Shown here one piece after another: positions 19,830 through 27,613 of a stretch of DNA of 64,000 nt; within the stretch, counting starts at the first letter, position 1, and each line of letters starts with the position of its first letter. The stretch comes from Mucilaginibacter sp. JRF (lineage in GTDB: Bacteria; Bacteroidota; Bacteroidia; Sphingobacteriales; Sphingobacteriaceae): contig NZ_JADFBY010000004.1 in assembly GCF_015223065.1 (NCBI RefSeq), positions 124,001-188,000 of the forward strand, in the 5' to 3' direction. The position numbers were made by a program, and so were the translations under genes. Under the pieces are notes generated by a model, which ran no database searches, was not told the origin of the DNA, and was given only the letters and a program-made list of their open reading frames with translations.

Positions 19830-20371
19830 AAATCAACACCAGACAGCTTAAAAGATACAAGATTCAGCCCAGTCAACTATACCAACTACCTGCATATAAA
19901 AAAATCAAAGAACTCGACAATATTGTAATTCACTATGCAACTTCCGGTTACGCTATTGACATGCGGTGTATTACTAATAACTCAAAATTTTACCAAAAGG
20001 AAAAGCCCAGTAACCATGATGGCAAGTCTTACAAAGAATATGCTTTGGTAATTGATATAAAAGATATCCCTCTAAATCAGGAATTTTTAATAGTTGTAGA
20101 GGCTACTTATTGGAATGGTTTTAAAAATCCACTTGAAGAAGATGCTTCTACCTATACAGATGATGAAATTCACGGGCTCGACGAGTTAGGATTAATCATT
20201 TTTTTCCCAGAAAGTAAACCTTTTAAAAGCATTGAAAAACTGGAACGCAACAATTCGACGGGTGAAGAAAACACATATAGAGCTGTCGATAGTTATTATG
20301 AAGACAAAAATAAAAAAGTTTGTGTATTGGAGTATCAAGAGCAAGCATGCCAATCATCACTACCGTTTTAA
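19826..20371 (+). CDS. Uncharacterised soluble protein
   Basis: This 181-residue protein has no signal peptide or membrane helix and no family I recognise. It starts MKINTRQLKRYKIQPS. The middle contains strands (NIVIHYATSGYAID, EYALVIDIKD, EFLIVVEATYW) and the C-terminal third is acidic. Overlap with the single-helix membrane protein suggests it is a cytosolic partner of that protein. It is the last gene of the five-gene module. Confidence 0.6.
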   Translation: MKINTRQLKRYKIQPSQLYQLPAYKKIKELDNIVIHYATSGYAIDMRCITNNSKFYQKEKPSNHDGKSYKEYALVIDIKDIPLNQEFLIVVEATYWNGFKNPLEEDASTYTDDEIHGLDELGLIIFFPESKPFKSIEKLERNNSTGEENTYRAVDSYYEDKNKKVCVLEYQEQACQSSLPF

Positions 20372-20387
20372 ATGGCATTGGTAATAA

Positions 20388-20729
20388 TTAAGCTTTAACA
20401 AAGCTATCTCCCATATCAATCATCGTATAGCTTAATAACGTTATGCCACCATCATTCATTTCCGCGATATTCAAGTAGTGCTGCCTTTTCTTTGGCGCTA
20501 CTTGTTTTATCCTATCGGTATTTAAAAGGCAATATTTCACATCGCTCGACCCGCGGCTACAATAACCGAACTCCTCGATCACTTTACCTTTAATAAGATA
20601 GCAACTAGACCTTTTGAAAGGCTTAAACTGAAATGACAGCAGAAAATGACAGGCATAATGATATTTTTTCCTTACATCAAAAAAGGCTAGCTGGCTCTGA
20701 TCAACGCCTTGTGATATAAATTGATGCAC
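20388..20729 (-). CDS. Hypothetical protein, doubtful
   Basis: A 113-codon frame on the minus strand starts with GTG (MHQFISQGV). It contains a Cys- and aromatic-rich stretch (YHYACHFLLSFQFKPFK) and ends GDSFVKA. The reading continues in frame upstream for about 20 residues without an ATG, so it may be the tail of a broken gene. I recognise no family. It converges on the module above with 16 nt between stops. Confidence 0.35.
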   Translation of the reverse strand: MHQFISQGVDQSQLAFFDVRKKYHYACHFLLSFQFKPFKRSSCYLIKGKVIEEFGYCSRGSSDVKYCLLNTDRIKQVAPKKRQHYLNIAEMNDGGITLLSYTMIDMGDSFVKA

Positions 20730-21220
20730 CTCCCAAATAAAGACTTGTTTATTTTTGCTGGTAATTCGTAATACCCAAACACCGATCAGGATTTATCTTG
20801 CTTAAGGGGAATTCTGGTATGACATACAAAATCTTCGAGGTCAGCAAAGACACCGTTACGTAAACCCTCAAACGGTATATTTTGATAAATTCTATTTCCA
20901 AGCCTGCTATCCCTCAGTAACCCAACCGAGCATTAATGCCATATATGCAAACCTCTACCTCGCTATAGTTAAGGGAAAGTAAATGGATACAGGCACCCGA
21001 CTTTTACAATTCAAAAAGATACAATCAGAGTGCGTAAAATCAACATACCCAATCAATACCCCGACAATAAATCCATGGGGACAATAGGTTTTAAGAAATA
21101 AGCTTTGATAACTTTCAACGGCGAACGAGCCTAAGTTCGCTTTAGAAAAACTGTAACCTGTAAATGCATTGACCACTTCCCTAATGTGCAAGGATATCGC
21201 TTCAATTTATCAGAGCCAAA
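20730..21220. other. Degenerate stretch without a clear gene
   Basis: This stretch of about 490 bases contains only short open frames. The best is a minus-strand frame at 20955-21191 that starts with TTG, has no ribosome-binding context and ends soon. A further protein-like fragment (GLRNGVFADLEDF) appears in minus-strand frame near 20850, ahead of the doubtful gene. The pattern fits decayed coding DNA. I see no RNA gene or repeat here. Confidence 0.35.
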
Positions 21221-21853
21221 TTAATCAAATGGCAGTTCTTGAAGACGCCGTATGTAGCTCATAACGTGTTCATCAAAAAGTAAAGAGTTTCCGGGTATAT
21301 CTGAATAAGAATTTGTAATATCTGCTCCTGATTTTTTTAAATGCAATGCACGTTGAAGCATAAAGCAGATGAGCAAAAAACTCTTATTCCCCCCTATGCT
21401 CAACCACTGGCCAAATACCTGAAATACACCAGAGAGTTGTGCTGACATCTCCTGTTTAAATTCATAGCCCGGAAGCACTAATGGATTGGCAAGATATATT
21501 GTCAGAAGCTGCACCTCTCTCCGGTAGTAATACGAAAACATAAATATTAACGACCATACCTGTTGCGGGGTCCAGGTAGTAACTCTTTTGGTAGAACCCT
21601 CACGTTCTAAGTAACCAACAAACGCATTTAAACTAAATTTCAAACATTCTTCCTTGATCACTGTGATATTCTTAAATACTGCAAAAAGCTGAGAGCGCTT
21701 GACCTTAGAGCTTACTACGATTTGATTCATGGTTAAGGATTCAAACCTATATCGATTTACCAAATATAGCACAGCATGTATAACATAGATTTTGATCTGA
21801 GGAACCGATTTTGGAGGTGCTTCTTTATCTATTTGTTTTTTACGTGTATTCAT
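21221..21853 (-). CDS. TetR-like transcriptional regulator
   Basis: This 210-residue protein has an N-terminal helix-turn-helix arrangement like TetR/AcrR regulators: YRFESLTMNQIVVSSKVKRSQLFAVFKN at about residues 35-62 matches the pattern F-x-x-x-T-x-x-x-I-A-x-x-x-x-V-x-x-x-x-x-Y-x-x-F-x-x-K. The rest is helical and would form the ligand-binding and dimer domain. Its targets are unknown, and no efflux operon lies adjacent. The HTH is divergent, so the call is moderate. Confidence 0.6.
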   Translation of the reverse strand: MNTRKKQIDKEAPPKSVPQIKIYVIHAVLYLVNRYRFESLTMNQIVVSSKVKRSQLFAVFKNITVIKEECLKFSLNAFVGYLEREGSTKRVTTWTPQQVWSLIFMFSYYYRREVQLLTIYLANPLVLPGYEFKQEMSAQLSGVFQVFGQWLSIGGNKSFLLICFMLQRALHLKKSGADITNSYSDIPGNSLLFDEHVMSYIRRLQELPFD

Positions 21854-22211
21854 TACTTAATTAATATAAACAGCACACTATGATCAGAATATGTACTGTT
21901 AGCCCTGATAGTATAATATTTCCATGAGTTAATCATCACTTAGTAGCATAATCAGAAATGCAATCAAAATGGTAATGACGGTCAAAATAAAGGGGCGTCG
22001 CCAGCACAAGTAATTCCAATAGAAATTCAGCCATGTGCCGAGACTCCTTCTTTTTTTTGTATTGAAAACGTTCAATGTAAGTTTGCGCCTTGTGATCGGA
22101 ATGATGCATTGTCCCAGATATCTATCGGCTGTTTGAGCAACCCGCCACATTTATGTAAAATCTCGAATAGTCCACATTATACGAGAATGTTTTGTTCTTG
22201 CACCTTTTTGC
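21854..22211. other. Spacer with a doubtful small membrane ORF
   Basis: Upstream of the TetR-like gene there is no firm gene. A minus-strand frame at 21929-22150 could encode 73 residues with one hydrophobic helix near its end (PFILTVITILIAFLIMLL), but it lacks a convincing start context. The right part may hold the lost 5' portion of the VOC fragment, in which I cannot follow a frame. Confidence 0.3.
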
Positions 22212-22451
22212 GTGCTGGCAAAGGGCGGGTTATGTATCTATCTCTTTCAGGATGCAGCCATGGCCAGGGAGCACCATCCCGAGATCCGGCTGGAAACCGA
22301 TGCGATCGACGAAGTTTATAAACAAATTGTTGCTTCCCATCCTGAGTTTCTGCATCCGAATCTTAAGGCGGTTACACTTAGACCATGGGGAGCAAAAGAA
22401 TTTGCGCTGATGGATTGCCAGCTTGGAGTGAGATTACAGCAGTGGTCGTAA
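22212..22451 (+). pseudogene. C-terminal fragment of a VOC/glyoxalase-family gene
   Basis: The readable 79 codons give IYLFQDAAMA, then HHPEIRLETDAIDEVYKQI, HPEFLHPNLKAV and PWGAKEFALMDCQLGVRLQQW. This is the typical second half of a vicinal-oxygen-chelate (glyoxalase/bleomycin-resistance-like) protein of about 120 residues. The N-terminal beta-alpha-beta unit with the first metal ligand is missing upstream. The fragment is therefore probably non-functional. Confidence 0.6.
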
Positions 22452-22477
22452 TTGGGAGCCGATGGCTATTTCAGAGA

Positions 22478-22875
22478 TCAACTCATTTTCCGTACTCCAG
22501 CTCTTACTTCATACGGCCGGTTGAAAGCCTCTTGTTTAACTTTAAAGTGAGCTCCTAATTTGCGGATCACATCTTTAGACAGGCTTTTTTTGTAATTAAG
22601 AATATCTGATACATAACCTTTACTTACCCCAAAAGGTCAACTAACTGTTGTGCCTTTAAGTTATGCTCTGACATAAATGAGCGCAATAAGGCAATGGGGT
22701 CAAGTTCCGAAAGCGAATTATTTCTTTCGTCATACGTTTCGATCAGCAAGTTAAGCAGATCGATCTCATCCTGATCGAAGCTATTAATGGATGAACTCAA
22801 AAGGCCGTCCAATATTATGCAATATGAATCATATTGCGCCCGGTCCTTGATCACCTTGTATTTTAATCCGGCCAT
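22478..22875 (-). pseudogene. HigA-like antitoxin/HTH regulator with a frameshift
   Basis: The first 83 codons (from MAGLKYKVIKDRAQYD) end ELDPIALLRSFMSEHNLKAQ then QLVDLLG and a stop. One base away the frame continues VSKGYVSDILNYKKSLSKDV, then IRKLGAHFKVKQEAFNRPYE, which is the rest of the helix-turn-helix of this antitoxin family. The slip is at a GGGG run near 22622. The full length of about 132 codons fits the HigA-type family with an N-terminal extension. As written it lacks half of its HTH. A perfect 14-bp inverted repeat lies just upstream of its start. Confidence 0.65.
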
Positions 22876-22901
22876 GTTTACGATTATAAATCAACAAAAA
22901 T

Positions 22902-22932
22902 AACAAAAGTTCACATATTGTGAACTTTTGTT
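22902..22932 (-). promoter_or_regulatory. Perfect 14-bp inverted repeat, likely operator or terminator
   Basis: The arms AACAAAAGTTCACA (22902-22915) and TGTGAACTTTTGTT (22919-22932) are separated by only 3 nt. It lies between the stop of the intact antitoxin and the start of the frameshifted antitoxin. The short spacer and central GTTCAC/GTGAAC favour a dimeric HTH binding site for one of the two antitoxins. On the minus strand the arm is followed by ATTTTTG, so a terminator role for the HigBA genes is also possible. Confidence 0.5.
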
Positions 22933-22956
22933 AGATAATCAATTTGTTTATGACGA

Positions 22957-23256
22957 TCAAAATACCAAATGGAAATGGCCGTTTAGCCCCTTTTCAACGA
23001 TATTCTGAAGTGTCGAAAAGCGTACATCTTTAAGGTTATTTTCAACTTTGGATATGTAGGCTTTGTTCGTACCGCACTTTTCTGCGAGTTGCTCCTGGGT
23101 CAAACCTTTTGAAAGCCTTGCTTCCTTTAACATCGTACCAATGATAAACGCTTCAGCATCCCTGTTATAAGCTTCCCGTTCAACCGTTCCTGGTAGGCCG
23201 AATTCTTTGTCCTTAAATTCGTCAAAGGTCGTTATATCCTTATTTGCTGTCTTCAT
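22957..23256 (-). CDS. XRE/HigA-type antitoxin
   Basis: This 99-residue protein carries a Cro/C1-type helix-turn-helix at about residues 45-90 (LKEARLSKGLTQEQLAEKCG then YISKVENN). It probably neutralises the toxin encoded immediately upstream and represses the operon. Its ATG lies 17 nt inside the toxin gene, a usual arrangement for HigBA-like pairs with the toxin first. The N-terminal 40 residues (FDEFKDKEFG) are typical of antitoxins paired with Gp49-like toxins. Confidence 0.85.
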   Translation of the reverse strand: MKTANKDITTFDEFKDKEFGLPGTVEREAYNRDAEAFIIGTMLKEARLSKGLTQEQLAEKCGTNKAYISKVENNLKDVRFSTLQNIVEKGLNGHFHLVF

Positions 23257-23578
23257 ACTCTTTTTTAATTTTTAAAGCTCTTTCAATTCCGTTAGCAGGG
23301 GTTTTCATAGTTTTCTTTTGAAAGTCGTTCATTAATACAACAAGCTTGCCTTTATCGAAAAAACAAAATATCCTGAAAATATTAGTTCCCGCCGCTATTC
23401 TTATTTCGAATAATCCATTCGTGCCTGCTATATGCTTCAAATATTTTTCAGGTACCCTTTCAATGATCTCAATGAGATCGATCACCCTTGAGATCTTAGC
23501 CAGAATCTTTGGAGAAAGTTCACTGGCAAAATCTAAAAAGTATCGTTTATAAAAAATTACTTTTCTGATCCGCTCCAT
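23240..23578 (-). CDS. HigB/Gp49-like (RelE-superfamily) toxin
   Basis: This basic 112-residue protein fits the phage-derived Gp49-like/HigB family. It has FYKRYFLDFASELSPK near the start, the core strand pair GLFEIRIAAGTNIFRIFCFF, then KLVVLMNDFQKKTMKTP. The last motif (NGFxKKTxKTP) is the family hallmark. Members cleave mRNA at the ribosome. It is first in the operon and overlaps the antitoxin gene by 17 nt. All expected motifs are present, so the pair may be active. Confidence 0.85.
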   Translation of the reverse strand: MERIRKVIFYKRYFLDFASELSPKILAKISRVIDLIEIIERVPEKYLKHIAGTNGLFEIRIAAGTNIFRIFCFFDKGKLVVLMNDFQKKTMKTPANGIERALKIKKEYEDSK

Positions 23579-23614
23579 ACAAATTTAAATAAAGTTGCCC
23601 AATTGGGAAACTCG

Positions 23615-23980
23615 TTAGATAATATTTTTATAAGAAAAAAGCTGTTCGATAATGAGCACACTTACCTGAGCGGCCCGAGGACCTTTCAGGACACTTGAAA
23701 GCATAAATAGCCCTCCATTTGTAAATGCCAATGGAGGTATCTTTTTTGCCGCGGCAAGTCCGGGCGATATTTCATCAGCGACCTACTTCCATTCATCTTG
23801 GGTTAGCCAAAACATGAAGTCGGCTGGAAATCGTCTCGAATGCCTCGTGACTGTTTTATGAAGTGTAGAAATGTTTACTTCATATAAGGCGGCTGCGTCA
23901 AAATCAAGCACTACTGCCTGCCCACGCACCTTGAATACTTTTCCGGTCAATATTTCTATTAATTTATCTGGTGTTGACAT
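23615..23980 (-). pseudogene. ORF6N-domain gene interrupted by an in-frame TAG
   Basis: The first 65 codons encode the ORF6N domain (KVFKVRGQAVVLDFDAAALY, then RRFPADFMFWLTQDEW), a phage-type DNA-binding or regulatory domain. A TAG at 23783-23785 ends this, but the same frame continues to 23615 with IPPLAFTNGGLFMLSSVLKG and PRAAQVSVLIIEQLF, which is the usual C-terminal half of these proteins. Only one base change (for example CAG or AAG to TAG) would restore it. I treat it as a recent pseudogene. A sequencing error is possible. Confidence 0.65.
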
Positions 23981-24043
23981 ACGATCTTTAATGATTAATA
24001 GTTGGGTTTAAGCAACTGTTGCAAAAATGCAACGCTTGCCTTT

Positions 24044-25237
24044 TTATTCTTCTTCGTTGCTAGTCTGTTTATTCTCAATGATCTTTTTGAGTTGCCCCAT
24101 ATCATCGCTGATCTTCTTTAGTAGCACCCAGGCATAGATCTGCGTGGTAGCGATCTTGGTGTGGCCCATCATTTTGCTCACCGTCTCGATCGGAACATTG
24201 TTGGAAAGGGTTACTGTGGTGGCGAAGGTGTGACGCGCAACCCCGAAAGTGAGCACTTTTTTGATCCCATTCATCAAACCGATCTCTTTCAGGTAACTAT
24301 TCACCTTCTGATTGGACAGATTGGGAAACAGTGTGCCGGTGATCTCTGCCCGGTCCGAGCGGAGGTAACGATCCAGTATTTGCTGTGCGACAGGAAGTAT
24401 CGGGATGTTGGTCGGCTCGTTGCTTTTCTGGCGAAACAATTTGATCCATTGCGCGCCATCTTCGCCGGCAGTGATATTGGACTCTTTGAGATTCATCAGA
24501 TCTATGTAGGAGAGCCCCGTATAACAACTGAATACGAAAAGGTCCCGTACAATATTCAGTCGGTCCACTGCGAAATCTTTTCCCTTGATGGAGTCAAGTT
24601 CTTTTTGATTAAGGAAGGCGGTCTCGACCTTTTTGTAGCGGAATTTATAATTCTTGAAAGGATCACGGGATATCCAGGTAAGTTTGAGCGCCAGGGTCGT
24701 CATCTTACGCAGGCGGATCAGGTGTTTCATCACGCCGTTGTTGTTCATCGGCCGCTGATGGTCTTTGGGCTTGTGGTTCCGCAAATAGGTCTCAAAATCA
24801 ATGATGAACTTATAATCGATATCATTGATCCGGATATCCGTCGTATTTCGCTTTTCTTTTAGAAATTTTTCCAGGTAGCGGCGTGTAACGGCGTAATGTT
24901 TAAGCGTGCTCCAGGTCAGGGCCGCTGCGGCCGTCTCGTAATGGTAATCCATCAATTTGCTCAGCGAAAAGGTTTCCTCAACTTCTTCTCCCTGGTAATA
25001 AGTGGTGATCGTGAATTTGACCTGCTCCAGGTAAGCATTGGTCTCTTTTGCTTCGGGGACTTTGATCTTCAGGCCGCCCCGTCCTTTGTCCCAGTTGTCA
25101 ACCTTGACGTAGTGCTTGAGCGCAAAATGGATTCGCTCTTTGTTGATCGTTACGGATACGTAAACGTTGGTCACGCCATCCTTTGCCTTTTCTTTTTTGA
25201 TGGTGAAATGCACACCAAATGACTGCGATGTTTTCAT
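24044..25237 (-). CDS. Tyrosine recombinase (mobile-element integrase)
   Basis: This 397-residue integrase has an N-terminal arm-binding domain, a SAM-like core-binding domain (about 100-200) and a C-terminal catalytic domain. The catalytic tyrosine is Y368 (TTQIYAWVL), with the second Arg at R335 (ARHTF), H359 in GHT and a Lys near 271. The box I Arg position holds Ser (TGLSYID, residue 243), as in IntDOT-type integrases. The first His of HxxR reads Gly (FGVAR, residue 332), which is unusual and could lower activity. It starts about 315 nt from the tRNA-Met gene, so the tRNA is the likely integration site. Confidence 0.88.
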   Translation of the reverse strand: MKTSQSFGVHFTIKKEKAKDGVTNVYVSVTINKERIHFALKHYVKVDNWDKGRGGLKIKVPEAKETNAYLEQVKFTITTYYQGEEVEETFSLSKLMDYHYETAAAALTWSTLKHYAVTRRYLEKFLKEKRNTTDIRINDIDYKFIIDFETYLRNHKPKDHQRPMNNNGVMKHLIRLRKMTTLALKLTWISRDPFKNYKFRYKKVETAFLNQKELDSIKGKDFAVDRLNIVRDLFVFSCYTGLSYIDLMNLKESNITAGEDGAQWIKLFRQKSNEPTNIPILPVAQQILDRYLRSDRAEITGTLFPNLSNQKVNSYLKEIGLMNGIKKVLTFGVARHTFATTVTLSNNVPIETVSKMMGHTKIATTQIYAWVLLKKISDDMGQLKKIIENKQTSNEEE

Positions 25238-25487
25238 CTTTTTACAGTTTTTAAGTGAATAAATGAATAATTACCGCCTGAAACCGTCATTTTTCAGGGC
25301 GCAAAAAGGGCGCAGGAAAGATTTGAATAGCAGTCTTTTTAAGTCTTTTTTGATCTATATTTCAAGACTTAAATAACTGTTTAACAGTCCATTAACCAAT
25401 AAATGCGCCTAAAATTAAAATTTAATTCCAGGGTGCCGGATTGGTGTTTTTCCCTGTGCATTCGTAAGGACTGAAAAGGATCAGAAT
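25238..25487. other. Integrase upstream region next to tRNA
   Basis: There is no gene in this region. It contains the integrase promoter side and, presumably, integrase arm-type sites. A 10-bp near-repeat of AGTCTTTTT/AAGTCTTTTTT occurs at 25332-25350, and GGGCGCA occurs twice within 20 bases at 25298-25314. I could not find a second copy of the tRNA 3' end elsewhere in the window, so the attachment sites remain undefined. Confidence 0.35.
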
Positions 25488-25525
25488 AAAAAAAAAACCC
25501 TCTAAATCAGCGATTTAGAGGGTTG
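25488..25525 (-). terminator. Rho-independent terminator after tRNA-Met
   Basis: On the minus strand, AACCCTCTAAATC, a 3-nt loop and GATTTAGAGGGTT form a 13-bp perfect stem followed by about ten T residues. It lies 27 nt beyond the tRNA 3' end and is the natural end of that transcript. Confidence 0.85.
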
Positions 25526-25551
25526 AGTGATCTTAAAAAATCACGTTTCAG

Positions 25552-25625
25552 TGCGCCCACCTGGGCTCGAACCAGGGACCAAAAGATTATGAGTCTTCTA
25601 CTCTAACCAACTGAGCTATAGGCGC
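25552..25625 (-). tRNA. tRNA-Met (anticodon CAT)
   Basis: The 74-nt minus-strand sequence folds as a tRNA. The acceptor GCGCCTA pairs with TGGGCGC with discriminator A, the D arm is GCTCAGTTGG, the anticodon stem is GAAGA/TCTTT around loop CTCATAA, and the T arm is CCTGGTTCGAGCCCAGG. The anticodon CAT is at 25589-25591. CCA is not encoded. The acceptor does not look like the initiator (the first pair is G-C). An Ile2 identity with a modified C34 cannot be excluded, but elongator Met is the simpler reading. It borders the integrase. Confidence 0.92.
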
Positions 25626-25689
25626 TGAAAATTTTGTTGATTTTCGAGGCGCAATATTACATATTTGTCCTGAATTAGTAAAGCAAATA

Positions 25690-26322
25690 ATGAAAAATAT
25701 TAAAAATATCATCTTTGATTATGGCAACGTTATTTTCAACATCAGCTTCGAAAAAGCGCAACAGGCTTGGGCTGAGCTGGGTATAAACAACTCAGCCGAC
25801 TTTTTTGGTCACCTTAAACAGGATGCTATTTTTGATGCCTTTGACCGTGGCGAGATCAGCGCGGCACAATTCCGCGCGCACATACGCCAAATTACCGGCA
25901 ATGCCAACCTTACCGACGCGCAAATTGACACTGCTTGGAACAGTATGCTGATCGGCGTAGCCGAGGGTACGCACGATCTGTTATTGCAATTAAAGGCCAA
26001 ATACCGCACCTTTTTGCTCAGCAACATCAACCCTATCCATTACGATTTTATCATGAACTACCTTGAAAAGGAGTTTGGTTTTTTGGGGAATGACCATCTG
26101 TTCGAGAAAACATATTATTCGCACCTTACCGGCAAACGCAAGCCCGAGCCTGCCATATTTGAGCAGGTATTGCAGGAGAACGATCTGAAAGCTGAGGAAA
26201 CGCTGTTTATTGATGATAGTCCGCAACATTTAGAGGCTGCCGGCAAACTGGGCATCAACACTTTTTTAATGACGGCGCCCGATACCTTACAGGATTACTT
26301 TAAGCGTAACAGCTTATTGTAA
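25690..26322 (+). CDS. HAD-superfamily hydrolase, subfamily IA (YihX-like)
   Basis: This 210-residue phosphatase has the nucleophile D10 in IIFDYGNVIFNI, motif II in FLLSNINP, motif III Lys in GKRKPEPAIF and the motif IV acidic pair in LFIDDSPQH. The usual general-acid Asp two residues after the nucleophile is Gly, as in the YihX branch that dephosphorylates sugar phosphates such as glucose-1-phosphate. It is convergent with, and overlaps by 9 nt, the histidine kinase gene on the other strand. The substrate is unknown. Confidence 0.85.
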   Translation: MKNIKNIIFDYGNVIFNISFEKAQQAWAELGINNSADFFGHLKQDAIFDAFDRGEISAAQFRAHIRQITGNANLTDAQIDTAWNSMLIGVAEGTHDLLLQLKAKYRTFLLSNINPIHYDFIMNYLEKEFGFLGNDHLFEKTYYSHLTGKRKPEPAIFEQVLQENDLKAEETLFIDDSPQHLEAAGKLGINTFLMTAPDTLQDYFKRNSLL

Positions 26323-27612
26323 TTGTTGCTGCTGATCAAAGGGCACCTTGATAATGAAGTAGGTATACTGCTTTAGCTTGCTCTGCACATATATTTCGCC
26401 GCCTAATGATTTTACCAGTCGGCGTACCACGTATAAGCCAAGGCCGCTTCCGGTTGATTCGGAGTGGCCGCGGTAATACATATCATATATCTTGCTAACA
26501 ATGCGTGGCGATATGCCCTGCCCGTTATCGCTGAATTTGATCACCAGGTTGCCTTTAAAGCTGAACACATATACCTGTATCAGCAAATTGCCTTTGTGAA
26601 AGGTGATCGAGTTCTCGATCAGGTTATCCAATATGTTGATATAGCTGTGCGCATTGGCTACGTGTTGTTCGGTCAGGTTGATATCAAACAGCATACGGCC
26701 CCCTATATCATCTAACCTGTACTGATATTTATCGCGCAGATCGCGCAGCAATTGCTTAAAGTTAACCTCGGTTATCTGGCTCTCGTACGAGTAAGTGCTC
26801 AGTACGTTCAGCTTTGATAGCATGGCGTCCAGCTTTTGCACTACCTGCTGGCATTTGTCAAACAGGTCGAGCGCGTTCTGATCATCAGTAACCAGCTTAG
26901 CCAGGTTAGCCAAACCCATAATGTTGGCCAGCGGTGCCCTAAAATCGTGCGAGGTACGGTAAAAAAGTGTTAACAGCTCCTGGTTGGCGGCGGTTACTTC
27001 GGCGGTGCGGGTAGCTACTACCTGTTCAAGGTTGCGGTTAAGTTTTGTGATCTGCTGATTCTTTTTCTTGAGCTCACGATTGGTTTGCTCTATCTCCTGC
27101 AACAGTTCCAGTTGCAACAGTTTATTGGCCGCCAGATCGGCAATGCTGCGTATGAACTTAAAATCAAGATCAACGTGCATTACCTGCGATTTTGCCGCCG
27201 TAGTTACCACTACCGATTGATCTTCAAAATAAAATACAGGCAACGAGCGCACATACTTTATCTTCGGGTCAACAAACGTGGTTTTAGCTAATGGCAATAC
27301 CGCTATATCATCCGCCGTGTAACTTACCGGCAAGCCATTGGCCAGCACCTCAAGCTCAAACTTGCGTATGGCATCCTTTTTAGGCTTGAATATTTCACAC
27401 TCGCCGCGCGATACCTCAAAGCACCATACCTCATCACGGTGGCTGTGGCATATCCGCAAAATATAGGTATCGATTATGTACTTGGCATGCGCGGTAAGCG
27501 CCTGTCCAATATCGGCAAATGAGGTGGCCTTATTTAAATCAGTAGCGAAGTTTGATAACGCCTCGTAGCGCAGCCTTTGTGAATTCTGGAGTATCCCCGC
27601 GGTGGAATCCAT
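26314..27612 (-). CDS. Sensor histidine kinase (soluble, GAF-like input)
   Basis: This 432-residue kinase has an N-terminal input domain of about 165 residues that looks GAF-like, a coiled coil at about 165-215, HisKA with the phospho-acceptor H222 (RTSHDFRAPLANIMGL) and a C-terminal ATPase domain (DNLIENSITF N-box, DNGQGI and GSGLGLYVV G-boxes). There is no membrane helix, so it senses a cytosolic signal. No response regulator is adjacent. It starts 1 nt after the stop of the AhpD-like gene on the same strand, so the two are likely one transcript. Confidence 0.9.
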   Translation of the reverse strand: MDSTAGILQNSQRLRYEALSNFATDLNKATSFADIGQALTAHAKYIIDTYILRICHSHRDEVWCFEVSRGECEIFKPKKDAIRKFELEVLANGLPVSYTADDIAVLPLAKTTFVDPKIKYVRSLPVFYFEDQSVVVTTAAKSQVMHVDLDFKFIRSIADLAANKLLQLELLQEIEQTNRELKKKNQQITKLNRNLEQVVATRTAEVTAANQELLTLFYRTSHDFRAPLANIMGLANLAKLVTDDQNALDLFDKCQQVVQKLDAMLSKLNVLSTYSYESQITEVNFKQLLRDLRDKYQYRLDDIGGRMLFDINLTEQHVANAHSYINILDNLIENSITFHKGNLLIQVYVFSFKGNLVIKFSDNGQGISPRIVSKIYDMYYRGHSESTGSGLGLYVVRRLVKSLGGEIYVQSKLKQYTYFIIKVPFDQQQQLQ

Positions 27613-27613
27613 A

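Noticed and set aside
20955..21191. 78-codon minus-strand frame with TTG start
   Set aside because: It has a poor start, no family, and lies in a stretch where several frames show only scraps.
22192..22410. 72-codon plus-strand frame overlapping the VOC fragment
   Set aside because: It is an alternative frame; only the 22212-22451 frame shows VOC-family residues.
24161..24862. 233-codon open frame antisense to the integrase
   Set aside because: It lies wholly inside the integrase gene, which carries the expected catalytic motifs; the antisense product shows no domain.
25552..25625. Second copy of the tRNA-Met 3' end as island attachment site
   Set aside because: I scanned the window for the TTCGAGCCC-type segment and found none outside the tRNA, so no attachment pair is claimed.
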